This document shows positions 35,101 through 47,100 of a stretch of 64,000 bases of DNA, piece by piece; within the stretch, counting starts at the first letter, position 1, and every line of letters starts with the position of its first letter. A program made the translations under genes and the position numbers. Source of the stretch: Tillus elongatus. Taxonomy: Eukaryota; Arthropoda; Insecta; Coleoptera; Cleridae. The notes under the pieces were generated by a model, which saw nothing but the letters and a program-made list of their open reading frames with translations, had not been told where the DNA came from and made no database searches. The stretch is from contig OZ023266.1 in the NCBI GenBank assembly GCA_964006375.1, positions 17,475,565-17,539,564 of the forward strand. Reading direction: 5' to 3'.

Positions 35101-38100
35101 TGTTTTTACGCCTATTACGGCCTTTCCTGTTCTCTGAACACTTACATTGACTGCAGCAATATTTTGACGTACAATTGCTAATAAAGTGACCTGATTTCAG
35201 ACACAAAATACATAATTTTAAATTTGTTAGTTTTCTTTCTTTCCAAAGGAGAATTTTTTTTTTTAATTCATGACATGCCCATATGGCATGTGCTGCTTTA
35301 CAATAAGTACAATTTAACTGATTTGTTGTTACAAATTGAACTTTACAGGCATTCAATGTGTTGCCAAAGGTAGCACGGTTGTAATTCGGTAGGTGTCCAG
35401 TTAACTCGGTAACTGAATTTCAGGAGATTTCACTCATGCATATTTTTGACGATTTGTGGGGCACTTGAGACATGACAGAGCCATGTAACAAGCACAGAAT
35501 ACATTTTTGTATACAAAGTGATTCACAACGCAATGGGCACAGAATGTGTGCATGTAGAGGACCTCAAATCATGCCGATTTATTATATAAAATTTTTCTCT
35601 GGTGTCCATGGTTGGTGAGATATTGACCTCGGAAGATTCTTTAATAATTACAAGAAACAGCTGTATTGCAGTAGTATCATAACATAGAACAACTAAATTT
35701 GGTGCAACAAGTGCGTTATGGTAGGGAATTTTTATTAAATGCTTCAAATTTGAATAGTTCTATTTGCTATTAACCTATAAGGTTCGTTGGGCGGGGAACT
35801 AGTTTTTTCAGGACCATTTTAAGCTTATTTTCGAAATAAATTTATACTTAAAACAATAAGGTTATTTTGATGAAATATGGTACATTTTTGCTACTATATA
35901 GGTTATATTGGTAACCAAATTTGATGCATGCTTTCTTTAAAAAAAACACATATTTGCTGTTTAAAACGTTTTTATGAAGATTCACTACCATAACACACTC
36001 CATGCGTCCAGACTTTTTGTAGTTGGGCTTATGCCTGTTGAATGGACATTTTATATCTCCCTGTTTTTTTTTCTGCTCATCACAGTATATTCTTCTTTTC
36101 AGAAGGATCCAATCTAGTGAAACCAACAGTATCACAGGACGTTTTCAGGACATCATCGCTCCGTCATCAGAAGGGTCTAATGGCTCCAATGATCTTACAT
36201 GTTTTAAGTACACAGGAGGTAATGTTGCCTTGTTTAATGGAAGACGAAGGTAACAGAGAATTCCCTCCAATCCATGAGATCTACCAGCCTCTGAGACAGC
36301 ATGTCTATGCAGTTCTGTTCAATTTGCATCATTTGCGATATGTTCACAGCAAAAAGAAAGGTAAGTCACTTGATAATATTACAATATTTTATATGTCCTA
36401 TAAATTGCTGTGTTAACCAGGCACTAACGGCTGAGTTTGAGTGCACATCTTTTAACTGTTGATACAATGGTGTCGTAACACAATCAAAAATCACACTTTT
36501 AACATATAGAAATTATTTATTGGTGGTAATAAAAGAACTTTATGGAAAAAGTATTAGGATTTTTCATATAATAAATTACTTATTAAAAAAAAAGATAACT
36601 GGCCTACTAAAATGCTATGCCCGTATCTTGTGATGCAATAACCTCAAAGGGTCTGATTGGTCCTCCCTTTTCTTTGCAAATAATCTTAAAAGTGTTGATA
36701 TCTCGGATTATTGTATTACCATTTACCATCCGAGCCTATGACATTGCGTTCAAAATGTACTCTCAGCTCGTAGCATAAACAAAACAGGAATATCTCACTG
36801 CTGGAAGTTTTGTTTTTGGTGCCATTTTATTACTGTAATAGGCGCACTTTCGCCCTATTTAAATGAATTAGGTTTAATCAACCCTAACTGACCTAAAAAT
36901 TAGATTATTGGAATGAATACTGTCGAGCATGGGGATGTTTTATTGAAAACCCCAATTTTACTATACACCTACAGTATCATATACCCTGCGACCACTCTTT
37001 GTCGCCCTCATACGAGGTTTCAATATCACTTGAAATGTAGGGTGGTTGGTTTTACTATATCTAAAAATAAAATTCAATCGTTTGTTTATAAAACTACTTT
37101 AATATAAATTTAAAGAATTTAACACACCCGATTTTTTAAATAAAAGCAACGGAGACCTTAAAAGTACAGTAAGTACACTTGGAGAACACTTATTAGTGCT
37201 CATCACAGGTTCCAGTTTTCACATAGTGAAGTACAGTATTAAATAATATGACCTTACTCTATTGTGCCCCTTGGAAGGAAGCGAAAATTCTTGCGCAAAA
37301 GGGCGCCTTAAAAGAACAATGGATTTATGTACCCCATCAATAATGTACAAAGACCCTACTTGTCTTAAAAATTACGAGCAACAAACAGAAAAAAAATTAG
37401 TACTGATAAAACATTTGCCAATATTAAATTAAAATAGACCTCCCAACTACTATTCTTATATCCCTTGACTACTACTATAATAGTCCTTTGGACCTAAATT
37501 TACTCCCCCGTACAGCTGGTGAAAATAATATGAACCCAATTGATAATTTCTCACCTAGTTTATATTTTATTGTGCTTATGCTAATATCCTCCGAATACAA
37601 CCACCATGTAAGTCCCTATATTATCATTGGCAAGAAAATAAAATTATAACCAGCCCTTACCCTTTTTCCCCCCCTAGGTTGAAATATTTATCGAACACCA
37701 TCGATTACGTATTTTACTTCGGAATGATCCGTAGATTTCTACCTTTAATAGATCTATAACTGCACACTGCGTATACCCTAGCTCTCCCGGCCTTGCTTGG
37801 CTAATCTCGAGTTCCGCGCTTTTCTGTCCCTCTGTATTTTCTCCCAAGAAAACTCTTTCACTGACTATACGCTTGAACTCTGGCCTTCTCGTCAGCATTC
37901 TCCCTGGTCATCGAATTCTTTCAAGTACTCTTGCACTTAACTTGGACGTGTGATATTTTACGGCTCCCCCACGATACCGGTTACAACATCCTTTTCACGT
38001 TCCTAAGCCGGTCGTTGCCCATTATTCTGCCAGTAATTGCGCGTTGAAACAATTACATTGTATTTTTCTGCCTGCAATATGGTTTCGTTCTTACCATGTA

Positions 38101-41100
38101 TTAAATTAATTATTTTAGGTGTTTTAAAAAAACCCTATTTAGCAGTATCTATGCGCTCTATAGGCTGATCTATAATTATAGTTGTCTTTTTTTGGACACT
38201 AGCCCAAACTCAAGCAGGTAGCACTGCTTACATCACATCGTTAAAAAGATCCGGGTACTGGGTAAAGGTGCGGTTTAAACAGAACCCTTCCCCCCAACCT
38301 CCTGACGTGTCCTACCCATCTTCTTGTGTAATTAAAAAGCTGGGGGAAGGAAAACCATGAGGTTTCTGTGGCAAATGGAAACTATGTGTATTTTGTGACG
38401 TAATAACCCTAGTTTGAAATTCAAATTTATAGACTCAATTATTGCAATTTTTAATCTTTTTTTTTTTAAAGCGATATTAGAACACTTTAAAGAAAAATAA
38501 CTGGTGTGTCATATTCATATTAACTTTTGAAATCTATGTAAATAAAAATCAAATGCTGTATATATGAGAATGGAGAATGGGGACTGATTTGGCTCGTTTG
38601 TTTTTTTGCTGTGTTTGTGATTGTCAAGACAAGGTTTGTACATAAGATTTTGGGAAAACCCACCGGAATATTCAGAAAATCCTTTTATGGTATTTTTGTA
38701 TGGGAATGTTTTCGTTTCAGAATGGCTGTTCGAAGAGAAAAATGGAAAAATAGGAGTGGAAAACTCTGAAAATTGGTAAAACTCTGAAAGTTATGTTACC
38801 ACTTGAACTTTGACAATCCGTATGCTTTTAATTCATTTTGTTCTAAATTTGTCGTCTGAAATTTGTAAAATTAGAGTTTCTATAACAACATATGGCATCA
38901 CTGTGTGAAGTTTAGTGTGACAGTTCTGCTATGTACTTCATCATTCTGTAATAAGTGTTCTGAAGTTTTTCAAAGTTCCACATTGAATATTGATATTTAG
39001 CAAAAAGATAATTTACATTCTGTGACTAGTTTTCGTCCCAACAGGTTCAGCATTGAAATATGATATTTTGCGAAAAATAAATTATTTACATTCAAATCAA
39101 TACTTTTGTGCAATATGTATCGTCTTGTTTGGATGGGAATGGACAGGTTGATGCAGTCTACTTAGATTTCTCAAATGCATTTAACTCAGTTGATCATGAG
39201 GTGCTGATACTTAAGCTTCATTCTTTTGGACTTTCAAATGGTCTTATATCCTTGTTTAGATCCTACCTCTCAATGGGTATCATTATGTCTGGTATGCTGG
39301 TTGTTCTTCTGACCTGTTTCATGCTTCTTCTGGTGTCCCACAAGGATCTGTACTTGGTCCCCTTCTCTTCAACATTTTTATTAATGATTTGGATTCTGTT
39401 TTCTGTTCCTCATTTATTGTATGGTGATGATCTAAAAATGTTTCAAATATCAATTCTCTTGTCAACTGTCAGGCCATACAGCACAACCTTAATAGGATTT
39501 CAGAATGGTGTGACATAAATAAGTTACCTCTAAATCTTTCTAAATGTAGTGTTTTGTCTTTTTCCAATAAACATCACTTGCAGGTTTTCACTTATAAAGT
39601 GAATGGTGTAGATCTTATACAAGTGTCTAATATTACTGACTTGGGTGAACTTGTATGAAAAGCCTAGGATTTGTTGTTAGAAGCGCTGGGAATTTTGCAT
39701 CTACTGAAACTCTTATCTGTCTATATAATGCTTTTGTCTGTTCTCATGTTAAATATGCCAGCTTATGCTGGATGCCCTTCTATCCTACAACATTACGCTT
39801 CTAGAATCTGTCCAGCGTAGGTTTCTGAAGTATTTGTCTTATTTAGTTGACAAAATTTATCCTCAAAGAGGCATATCTTACAATTTGTTACTTCACTAGA
39901 TTTGGTTTTATGTCGCTTGCTGACAGGAGAACTCTTTCAGATCAGTGTTTTTTATTCAAGCTTATTCACGGAATTATTGATGCACCTGAACTTCTCTCCC
40001 AGCTGCCTTTTTGCTCTCCTCTCCAAGGCTGTCAGACTCGTTATACTCATACTTTTTACTTCCGATTTCCAGAACTAATCTGCTTTTAAAATGACCCTTG
40101 TATTCTAGGTGTGCAGAATTATAATTCTTCCGGTACTGACATATTTAGTAATGCTAATGTTGGGTCCTTTTCCGCAGCCTATAAGGGAATCCCTGCTTCT
40201 TGGGGACACCACATCTTATTTATTTTTTGTTATTTTTTTTTATAGTTTTAATCTATAGTTTTTAACTTCTCTTAGTTTATTAGTTCTTATATAAATCCAT
40301 GTAACTGGGCTCCTGTCTATTTGGGTTGTTTAATTAAATAAAAATGTATCTAATATCTTTCTTTGAATTGACAATCACAGAAAATACCCATAAAAATAGA
40401 TAAATTCAGAACAGTGGGTGGCTATGGTATATATGCTTCAACATTATGTTGGAGTTAAATCACCAAAATTTAATTCCGGTTTGAGGAATCAATAGCCGAG
40501 TTCGGGCTGAAACTCAGCCGTGCAGGTCACACGTTGACTCAACTACTCAGCTGTTGGCGCCTGGTGAACACAGCAAATATTTACCTTCCTTAAAAGCACC
40601 TGGTTGAGTTCGTTATGTGACCTTTTAGGTTGTCAAAAGGAAGGATATTATTGCAACAATGGGTGCGGACTAAATTGATATCTTGGTAGTTTTAAGTCCT
40701 CAATCTTTGTTGCTACAACTTTTTTTTTTTTTTTACTTATTATTTACCTACTATTTATTATTTTAATATTATTTTCGGGACAAATTGTTTTATGCTGGAA
40801 AATTTCATGAGAAAGTAACTTTTTTTATTTAATGTCCACAGAATCAGGAGAGCTCTCTGAGAACGATCCACAACCAGATATTGTCGTCAAAGAATGGGTG
40901 TACAGCCGTGCGAATCCCTATCAGAAAGCAGAGGCAGTGAAGGCAGAACCACTGCCCTGGGCCGTACCCACACTGCAGAGGTTATGGTTTGGACCGTCTG
41001 TGGACGACAAACGACGCAGGATGCGTGCTCTTCTTTCCTGTCTGAACTCAGACACTCCACTCATATTGAATACAGCATACGTGCCCCAACATATGCTTAT

Positions 41101-44100
41101 CATGGCATGTGTGTTGCGTTATGTTATGTCCCAGGAGAAGGCTGTCATGAGAAGGCACGAGCTTGATGCCTTCCTATGTCAGGCTTTCAATCCCGACCTC
41201 ATGAATCCACAGTTCACACAGGAGCTTACAGTGAGTTGAAGTTTTTTCAATGTTGATAAAAAAACATGTTGAATCATCTGTGTGCAGTTTTTTTACATTT
41301 CTTTTTTCTAAATATTGCAGTGTGTGAGTTAGATGTAATAAGTCCTTGAGTTGGGTCAGACCATTTCTTGTCGTATCTCTAATAAAACTGGGGCAAAGAT
41401 GGATAAAGAGAGTGAGGAAACAAGTAAACCAAGCAAGATTGAAAAATCATATTCGGATTGCGTGCATTCACAAGGTTGAAGCAACGATCAAGAAATTGAA
41501 GAATGGAAAATGGCAAGTGTTGATAAAATTAATCTAGGAATACTAAAGTATGGAAGCTCAAATTTGACTGGAGCTTGGACTGGAGTTTTTTAACATATAC
41601 ATAAAAGTAGGTCAGGTACCAATGGAGTGGAAGGATGCTATAGTCTGTGGCCCTTTTTAAGGAGAGTATTGATAGAATGAGTGAGGCAGCTGACTAAGGG
41701 AAAGTTTTGGGGTACTCAGTGTAGGTTCATGACAAAAGGATGCTGTTTTGACCAAATCTTCTCATTCCAGCAGGTAGCTTACCCAGATTGTCACTATAGA
41801 CATATCCAAAGCATTCAACCAGATCTGGCACGCAGCGCTGCTTAATAAACTTCCAGCCTATCGCCAACACTCTGTACCTGGACAGCAAATTTCCTCTACA
41901 ACCGGATCATTTCTGTTGTCGTGGATGGCCATTCCTCTAAACTGTAGCCAATTAATGCAGGAGTCCCTCAGCGTTCAGCTTTAGCCCCTACTTTGTTTCT
42001 TCTTCACATCAATGACCTCCTCTCTAGCACATCCAACCCAGTTCACAGTTACGCAGATGACAGCACCGTCCACTCAAATATACAATAATCTAAGCCTGTC
42101 TCTTTAGTCCAATTAGATGAGGATCGCAGACTCATGGACGGTTCTGTCTCTGTGGATCTCAAAAAAAATATTAGACTGGGGAAGTAAAAATCTTGTACAA
42201 TTCAACTCCACCAAAACTCAGTCTTGCTTTTTATCTCATAAGAGATACACCAGCCCTAGACCCATCACAATGAACAACCAAGTTATTCAAAGTAATGAGT
42301 CCTTTTTAATTGTTGGCATTTCTGTGGATTGAAATCTCAACTGGCACCATGTCACATCAATTGCAGAAGCGGCTGCTAAGAAATTAGGTTTCCTCTTCCG
42401 GGCTCACAAATACTTTTCACCAGCTAATCTCTATACCTTATATACTTCACAAATAAGGCCAAACCTTGAATACTGTTCCCACATCTGGGGTGCCGCTGCC
42501 GCTTCTACACTCGCTATCCTGGACTCCCTTCAGAAGAGAGCTATACGTCTTATCGGTGACCCTACCCTCACCCAAAGGCTGCCATCCCTTGCCCACTGAC
42601 GTGCCGTTGGTGACCTCTCTCTCTCTCTTTTATAGATATCTGCATGGGCACTGCTCAGAGGAGCTTTCTTCCATGGTTCCTCCACCTGCTGCCCCCAACA
42701 GATCTACCAGGGAACAGAGCGAATGCATAGAATATCCCAAATGATTTTAGGTTTGCCTTGAAAACAAACTGCATCTCTAGAATATGTTGTTGATTAAAAA
42801 ATCATTTTCATTATGCAAAGATTTGTTGCCAATATAGTGGGTAAGAAGTAAATTCCTTCAGAGCATTTAAGAACTAAGGTATCTTAAATTTTTGGTCTAT
42901 ATCTGAGTTTGTTCTGGTAAATACTCTGGATTCAACTGTTGATCACTAATAATTTTTTATCCTATATACCGCATATTTAGTTTTAAGTGATACCTTCCTC
43001 AAAAGCACCTGTTTGAGTTCGTTATGTGACCTTTTAGGTTGTCAAAAGGAAGGATATAATCGCAACAATGGGTGCGGACTAAACTGAAGTGTCAATAGTT
43101 TTAAGTCCTCAATCTTTGTTGGTACATTATTTTTACTTATATTTTTTGTTATTTTGTTTGTATTTTTACTTATATTTTTTTGTTATTTTGTTCGTGATTT
43201 TGTATACCTTCTGTAGGTTTATACCAAATTTTGATAAATTTTAATTGAAAAAAAAAATAAAACCAGGTTGCGAATATACTTTATTAAGCTGAGATGTGAA
43301 TTCGGCTCTCACTACCATTATCGATAAGCATCTTATCCGTAAGCTAATCGATAAAAGTCGTGAGACTGAAATACTGCCTGAGCTTATGTTAATTTGTGAA
43401 TGGGCTATATCGGTCCTTCCACTGCGACCTTAAGGTCTATTGTGGCTCGCGCCTATTTGTCTTATATTTCGCCCAACAAATCCAGCCTCCTACAGAGGTC
43501 GGCAATTTTTGGGGGTAAAAATTGACCCAGATCTTCTGGTGCAAGCTTTGCCTTGCCAGAGAGCAGGTGTCTTGTCCTGTCCGCAGCCGGACAGGAACAC
43601 AGCATGTGCTCTGCTGTTTCGTCACTCTCCATACACAGCCGACACCCAGTCTCTTGGACGAGACCAATTCGGTTCATGTGGGGACACAAGCGGCAGTGTC
43701 CTGTATACAGGCCAACAAGAGCTCTCAGTTGTTTGTTTAGCTCTATAAGTTTTTTAGCCCTTGACTCTGAGGCCTTAGAGTGTGCTAATCCTGGAAGATT
43801 TTTCCATTGCTGGATTGTCATTCTATGTTTCCAGGTCTTTAAGGTGCGTTTTGCTAGGCATGATGATACCCCCGTACAGGTTCTGGGTCGATAAAGTCCA
43901 GCTGCCTAGTTCGTTGAGGGCAGATTTACAGCTACATACCATTTTTTAATTGCAAGGGTAGGAACCAAGTACCTTTATTGCCGCTTGGCTATGTGAATAT
44001 ATTTTTATCGATTTGTGTGTGCAATCCTTTTGTATAGTTTCTATTGCACACATCTTAATGGCATACACCCCTGCCTGGTGTATGGTTGCATACTTTCCGA

Positions 44101-47100
44101 GGCCAGATGATATTCTTGCATCAGTATTGCTTCTATAGGCACCGGCTCCCCTGCCCCCCAATCAGTTTTTGGAGCCGTCGGTGTTCCAGCAGGGTCGCTT
44201 GGTTTCATTCCCAGTCCTCCCTTTCTGGAAGAAGGGTTGTTCATAGAACAGAAAACTATCATTCAATTTATAATTAAAAATTAGTTATAGGAAAAGTCGC
44301 TATAACAATTAATGTAATATTTCATGTAGAAGTAGGTCACAGATCTATCATAAACATTGGCATTGAAATAATATTACATCTTTATCTAAATAATAAACAA
44401 GTTGGAATTGCAGTGTACAGTATAAGGAATGCTGACTGATGAGGTCTGCTATTTATGTATTATAGACCAAGCAAGGTTATAAGTAGTGTTGTTGATAAAC
44501 AGTAGGAGACTTGATTTGAAAATTAGAGAATAATATCAGAGACTTTTAATTAAGATTTCATTATGTAAAGATTTCGGTTTTAAATTCATTCGGTTAAATT
44601 AGTTGTAAGAATTGTTAAAGTTTATTTTATTTATTAAATTTTATTACAAATTACATCGTTACTATGTCAAAATTATCCTAGTTCTAATAGTTATTCCCTA
44701 ACTGTCCGCTCCCTTAACAAGGGTCTTGAAAGACAGACCTATTAAGCAATAAATAAATAAGATCTGCCTGAGCTTAATAAAGTATACCCTGTAAGGTTTT
44801 AATTAAGCTATTGTTAATTTTTTTTACTGTCATTTGACAAATTTTATTTAATGAAAAGTTCTGTTGGGTTGGTAAGTTTTGAATGGTCAAGGTAATTGAA
44901 ATTAACTTAAAAATTACCTTGCTGATGTGAAAACTGGATCCTGTGATGAGCACTAATAAGTACACTTGGAGAACACCCAAATCACCACAACACATATTGT
45001 AGAGACCTTACGATCGTTTCGTTGACAATGTCAACATCTTCAGAGGAAGAAAATTATAAAATAAAAAACTAGCTTCCGTGTATTTATATCGCATCGAGGT
45101 AAACGAACTAGTCTGAAGTAAAGTTATCGTCCAAGAACGATCGTTTGTTTATTGTACAATGAAACTACGAGGTCGGAGACCTGCTTTAATCTTCTGGTCG
45201 ACAAATTTATGACCCTTATCTAATATAGGTTTAAAGTATCTAATATAGGTTTAAAGGACCCGAGTTCTTTAAGGAATCAGCATGTTTCCTTTCGATCTAG
45301 AAATTTACCATGTGGATATTGGATCATGCCGACAAAGACATCTGGTGAGATAAACAATACCAACTCAAATCATCTTTTTTAAATATAAAACTAAAACCCA
45401 GGTGTCTGTCTCACCATGTTACCTCTAACAAAGGATAAATAATTCAACTAAAATACTACATAAAAACTATATTTATATTGATTTTAATTCTACCTGAAAG
45501 TATTTATATTGACTACATAGATACAACAAACTGAACAGGTCTTTAAGTCGAAACAAACATAGAGATTACTATATGTATAAACCGGCCGAGTTATTGACAA
45601 TAATTTATTATTCTACCAGACAAATTAGGCGTGTTTAAACAATCAAATGCAAAGAGAAAATAAAGGGCTTGAAATTAAAGGTGCCGCACGATTTAATGAA
45701 GTTTTGTTCTTAATAGACCTTAATATAAAAATACTTTCTAATGAATCAAGCATAGTTTGATGTCTAACATTTTTGACAAGTTTCAAATTTTCAATTGAAA
45801 CTTTTTATTTTAGAATTTTCTTCCACTGAAGATGTTGACATTGTCAACGAAACGATCGTAAGGTCTCTGAAATATATGGTGATTTGGGTGTTCTCCAAGT
45901 GTAGTTATTACTTGCTGATAATAGTTAGAATTGTATAAACCAAACTTTTGGTATGCTGTTGTAAAATGTATTTTAAATTAGTATTTACTTTTTACTTTTT
46001 TCATTTGGTTAAATGTAAGTTGTGTAAACATATTTTTTTTTGTTGCAGTTAACTGTTGTCTCAAGCAGAGGAGTTCAACTGGCGGCCTTGCTCATGGAAG
46101 GTGTTGAAATGGCTTTGGTAGCGAATGATGCCTGTGGTGCTCCATTACCTTGGTTAATGTGCTGTCCCTGGCTTTATTTCGATGGCAAACTGTTCCATCA
46201 TACTCTAAACAGATCTGCCCATTGCAAAAACATTCTCGAACTGTGCGAAAACCACATTGAGAGAGTTGTGAAGGTTGAACGTATGAGAAAGGCTATTTTG
46301 GAAGGTTTAGATGTAAAGTTTGCCAAAGTTCCATTACCTCCATTCCAAGGTAAGAATTTAAAATTGGCATTATAGTACAGGGTCTTCATTAATTCCCGAG
46401 TCCCACGTGACCGCTTAAGTTAGGCAACCAAACATGCACGGTTGTACAACCTGAATAAATGAAATGCCTAAGTTTCCAGTGGCGTCTCTTATTTCCTTTG
46501 TGGTTTTATAAAAAATATAAAAATTATAATAAGGTGAAACAGTAAATGTCTTAAACTTTTAATTTTCTTCAATTCTACTTCCACGTTTACGCATCAGAGT
46601 GAAAATATATTTAGCAGAGCAGAAAATATTTGTTTTGCTCAGATGATATTAAAATTGACCTATCGCGATGCGATGCGTTAGTGGCATTCCGCTGATGATG
46701 TAATGTCATTTTTTAGGTTTCAATGGTTGTGGAATTCAAATGTAACATTGTTAATTTTAACATTAATAACCAGTTTGTAAAAACATTATAAAATATTACT
46801 TTTATTTTGTATAGATATCAAAATAAAACAAACAAAACTAGCATTACAAAAAACGTTTTAACTAGTGTTCAGTAAATAAAATAAGTTTTTAAAAATTTTG
46901 CATTTCTTATAAAGGGGGTTATTTAAACATCTAATTTACGGTTTTAGGAATGTGTATTGTATAACATGTAACAAATATGTACCTGTTTGGGCAGATTACG
47001 GACGATCAGATTTGGTAGGGCTTTGTTCCATGTGATGTCGAATATCATCAACAACATTCTCTGTTAGAATAGTTGGCCTACCTGTAAATTTGCCTTTGCA

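Larger units (their letters stand above)
32884..35336 (-). mobile_element. BEL/Pao LTR-retrotransposon internal fragment (no LTRs seen)
   Basis: On the minus strand: gag-type zinc knuckles (CTYCKAAHAIWAC, CILCLKSGHFISNC) at 35336-35090; an aspartic protease start (ARILLDSGSQSNFITEGL) at about 34320-34131; after a LINE insertion, the protease end (KIDILLGANHFWELL) and the start of RT (YYLPHHGVFKKGSCTTQLRV) at 33675-32884. The frame is interrupted by a stop after CKKLQ. Neither LTR nor the rest of RT, RNase H and integrase is present. Confidence 0.8.
32738..35516 (-). mobile_element. hAT-like element, copy interrupted by BEL/Pao sequence (intron 9)
   Basis: 32738-32883 starts GGAGGTGTGCAAAGCTTCGA, the family terminus, and continues to AATACTTCG. 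The same family resumes at about 35337 (GAACTTTACAGGCATTCAAT) through 35516. Everything between is foreign. Confidence 0.7.

Noticed and set aside
37674..37898. 74-codon minus-strand frame in intron 10
   Set aside because: No recognisable motif, short, and no flanking signals.
46690..46720. CTGATGATG in intron 12 as a possible box C
   Set aside because: The base before TGATGA is not a purine and no CTGA box D lies at snoRNA distance.
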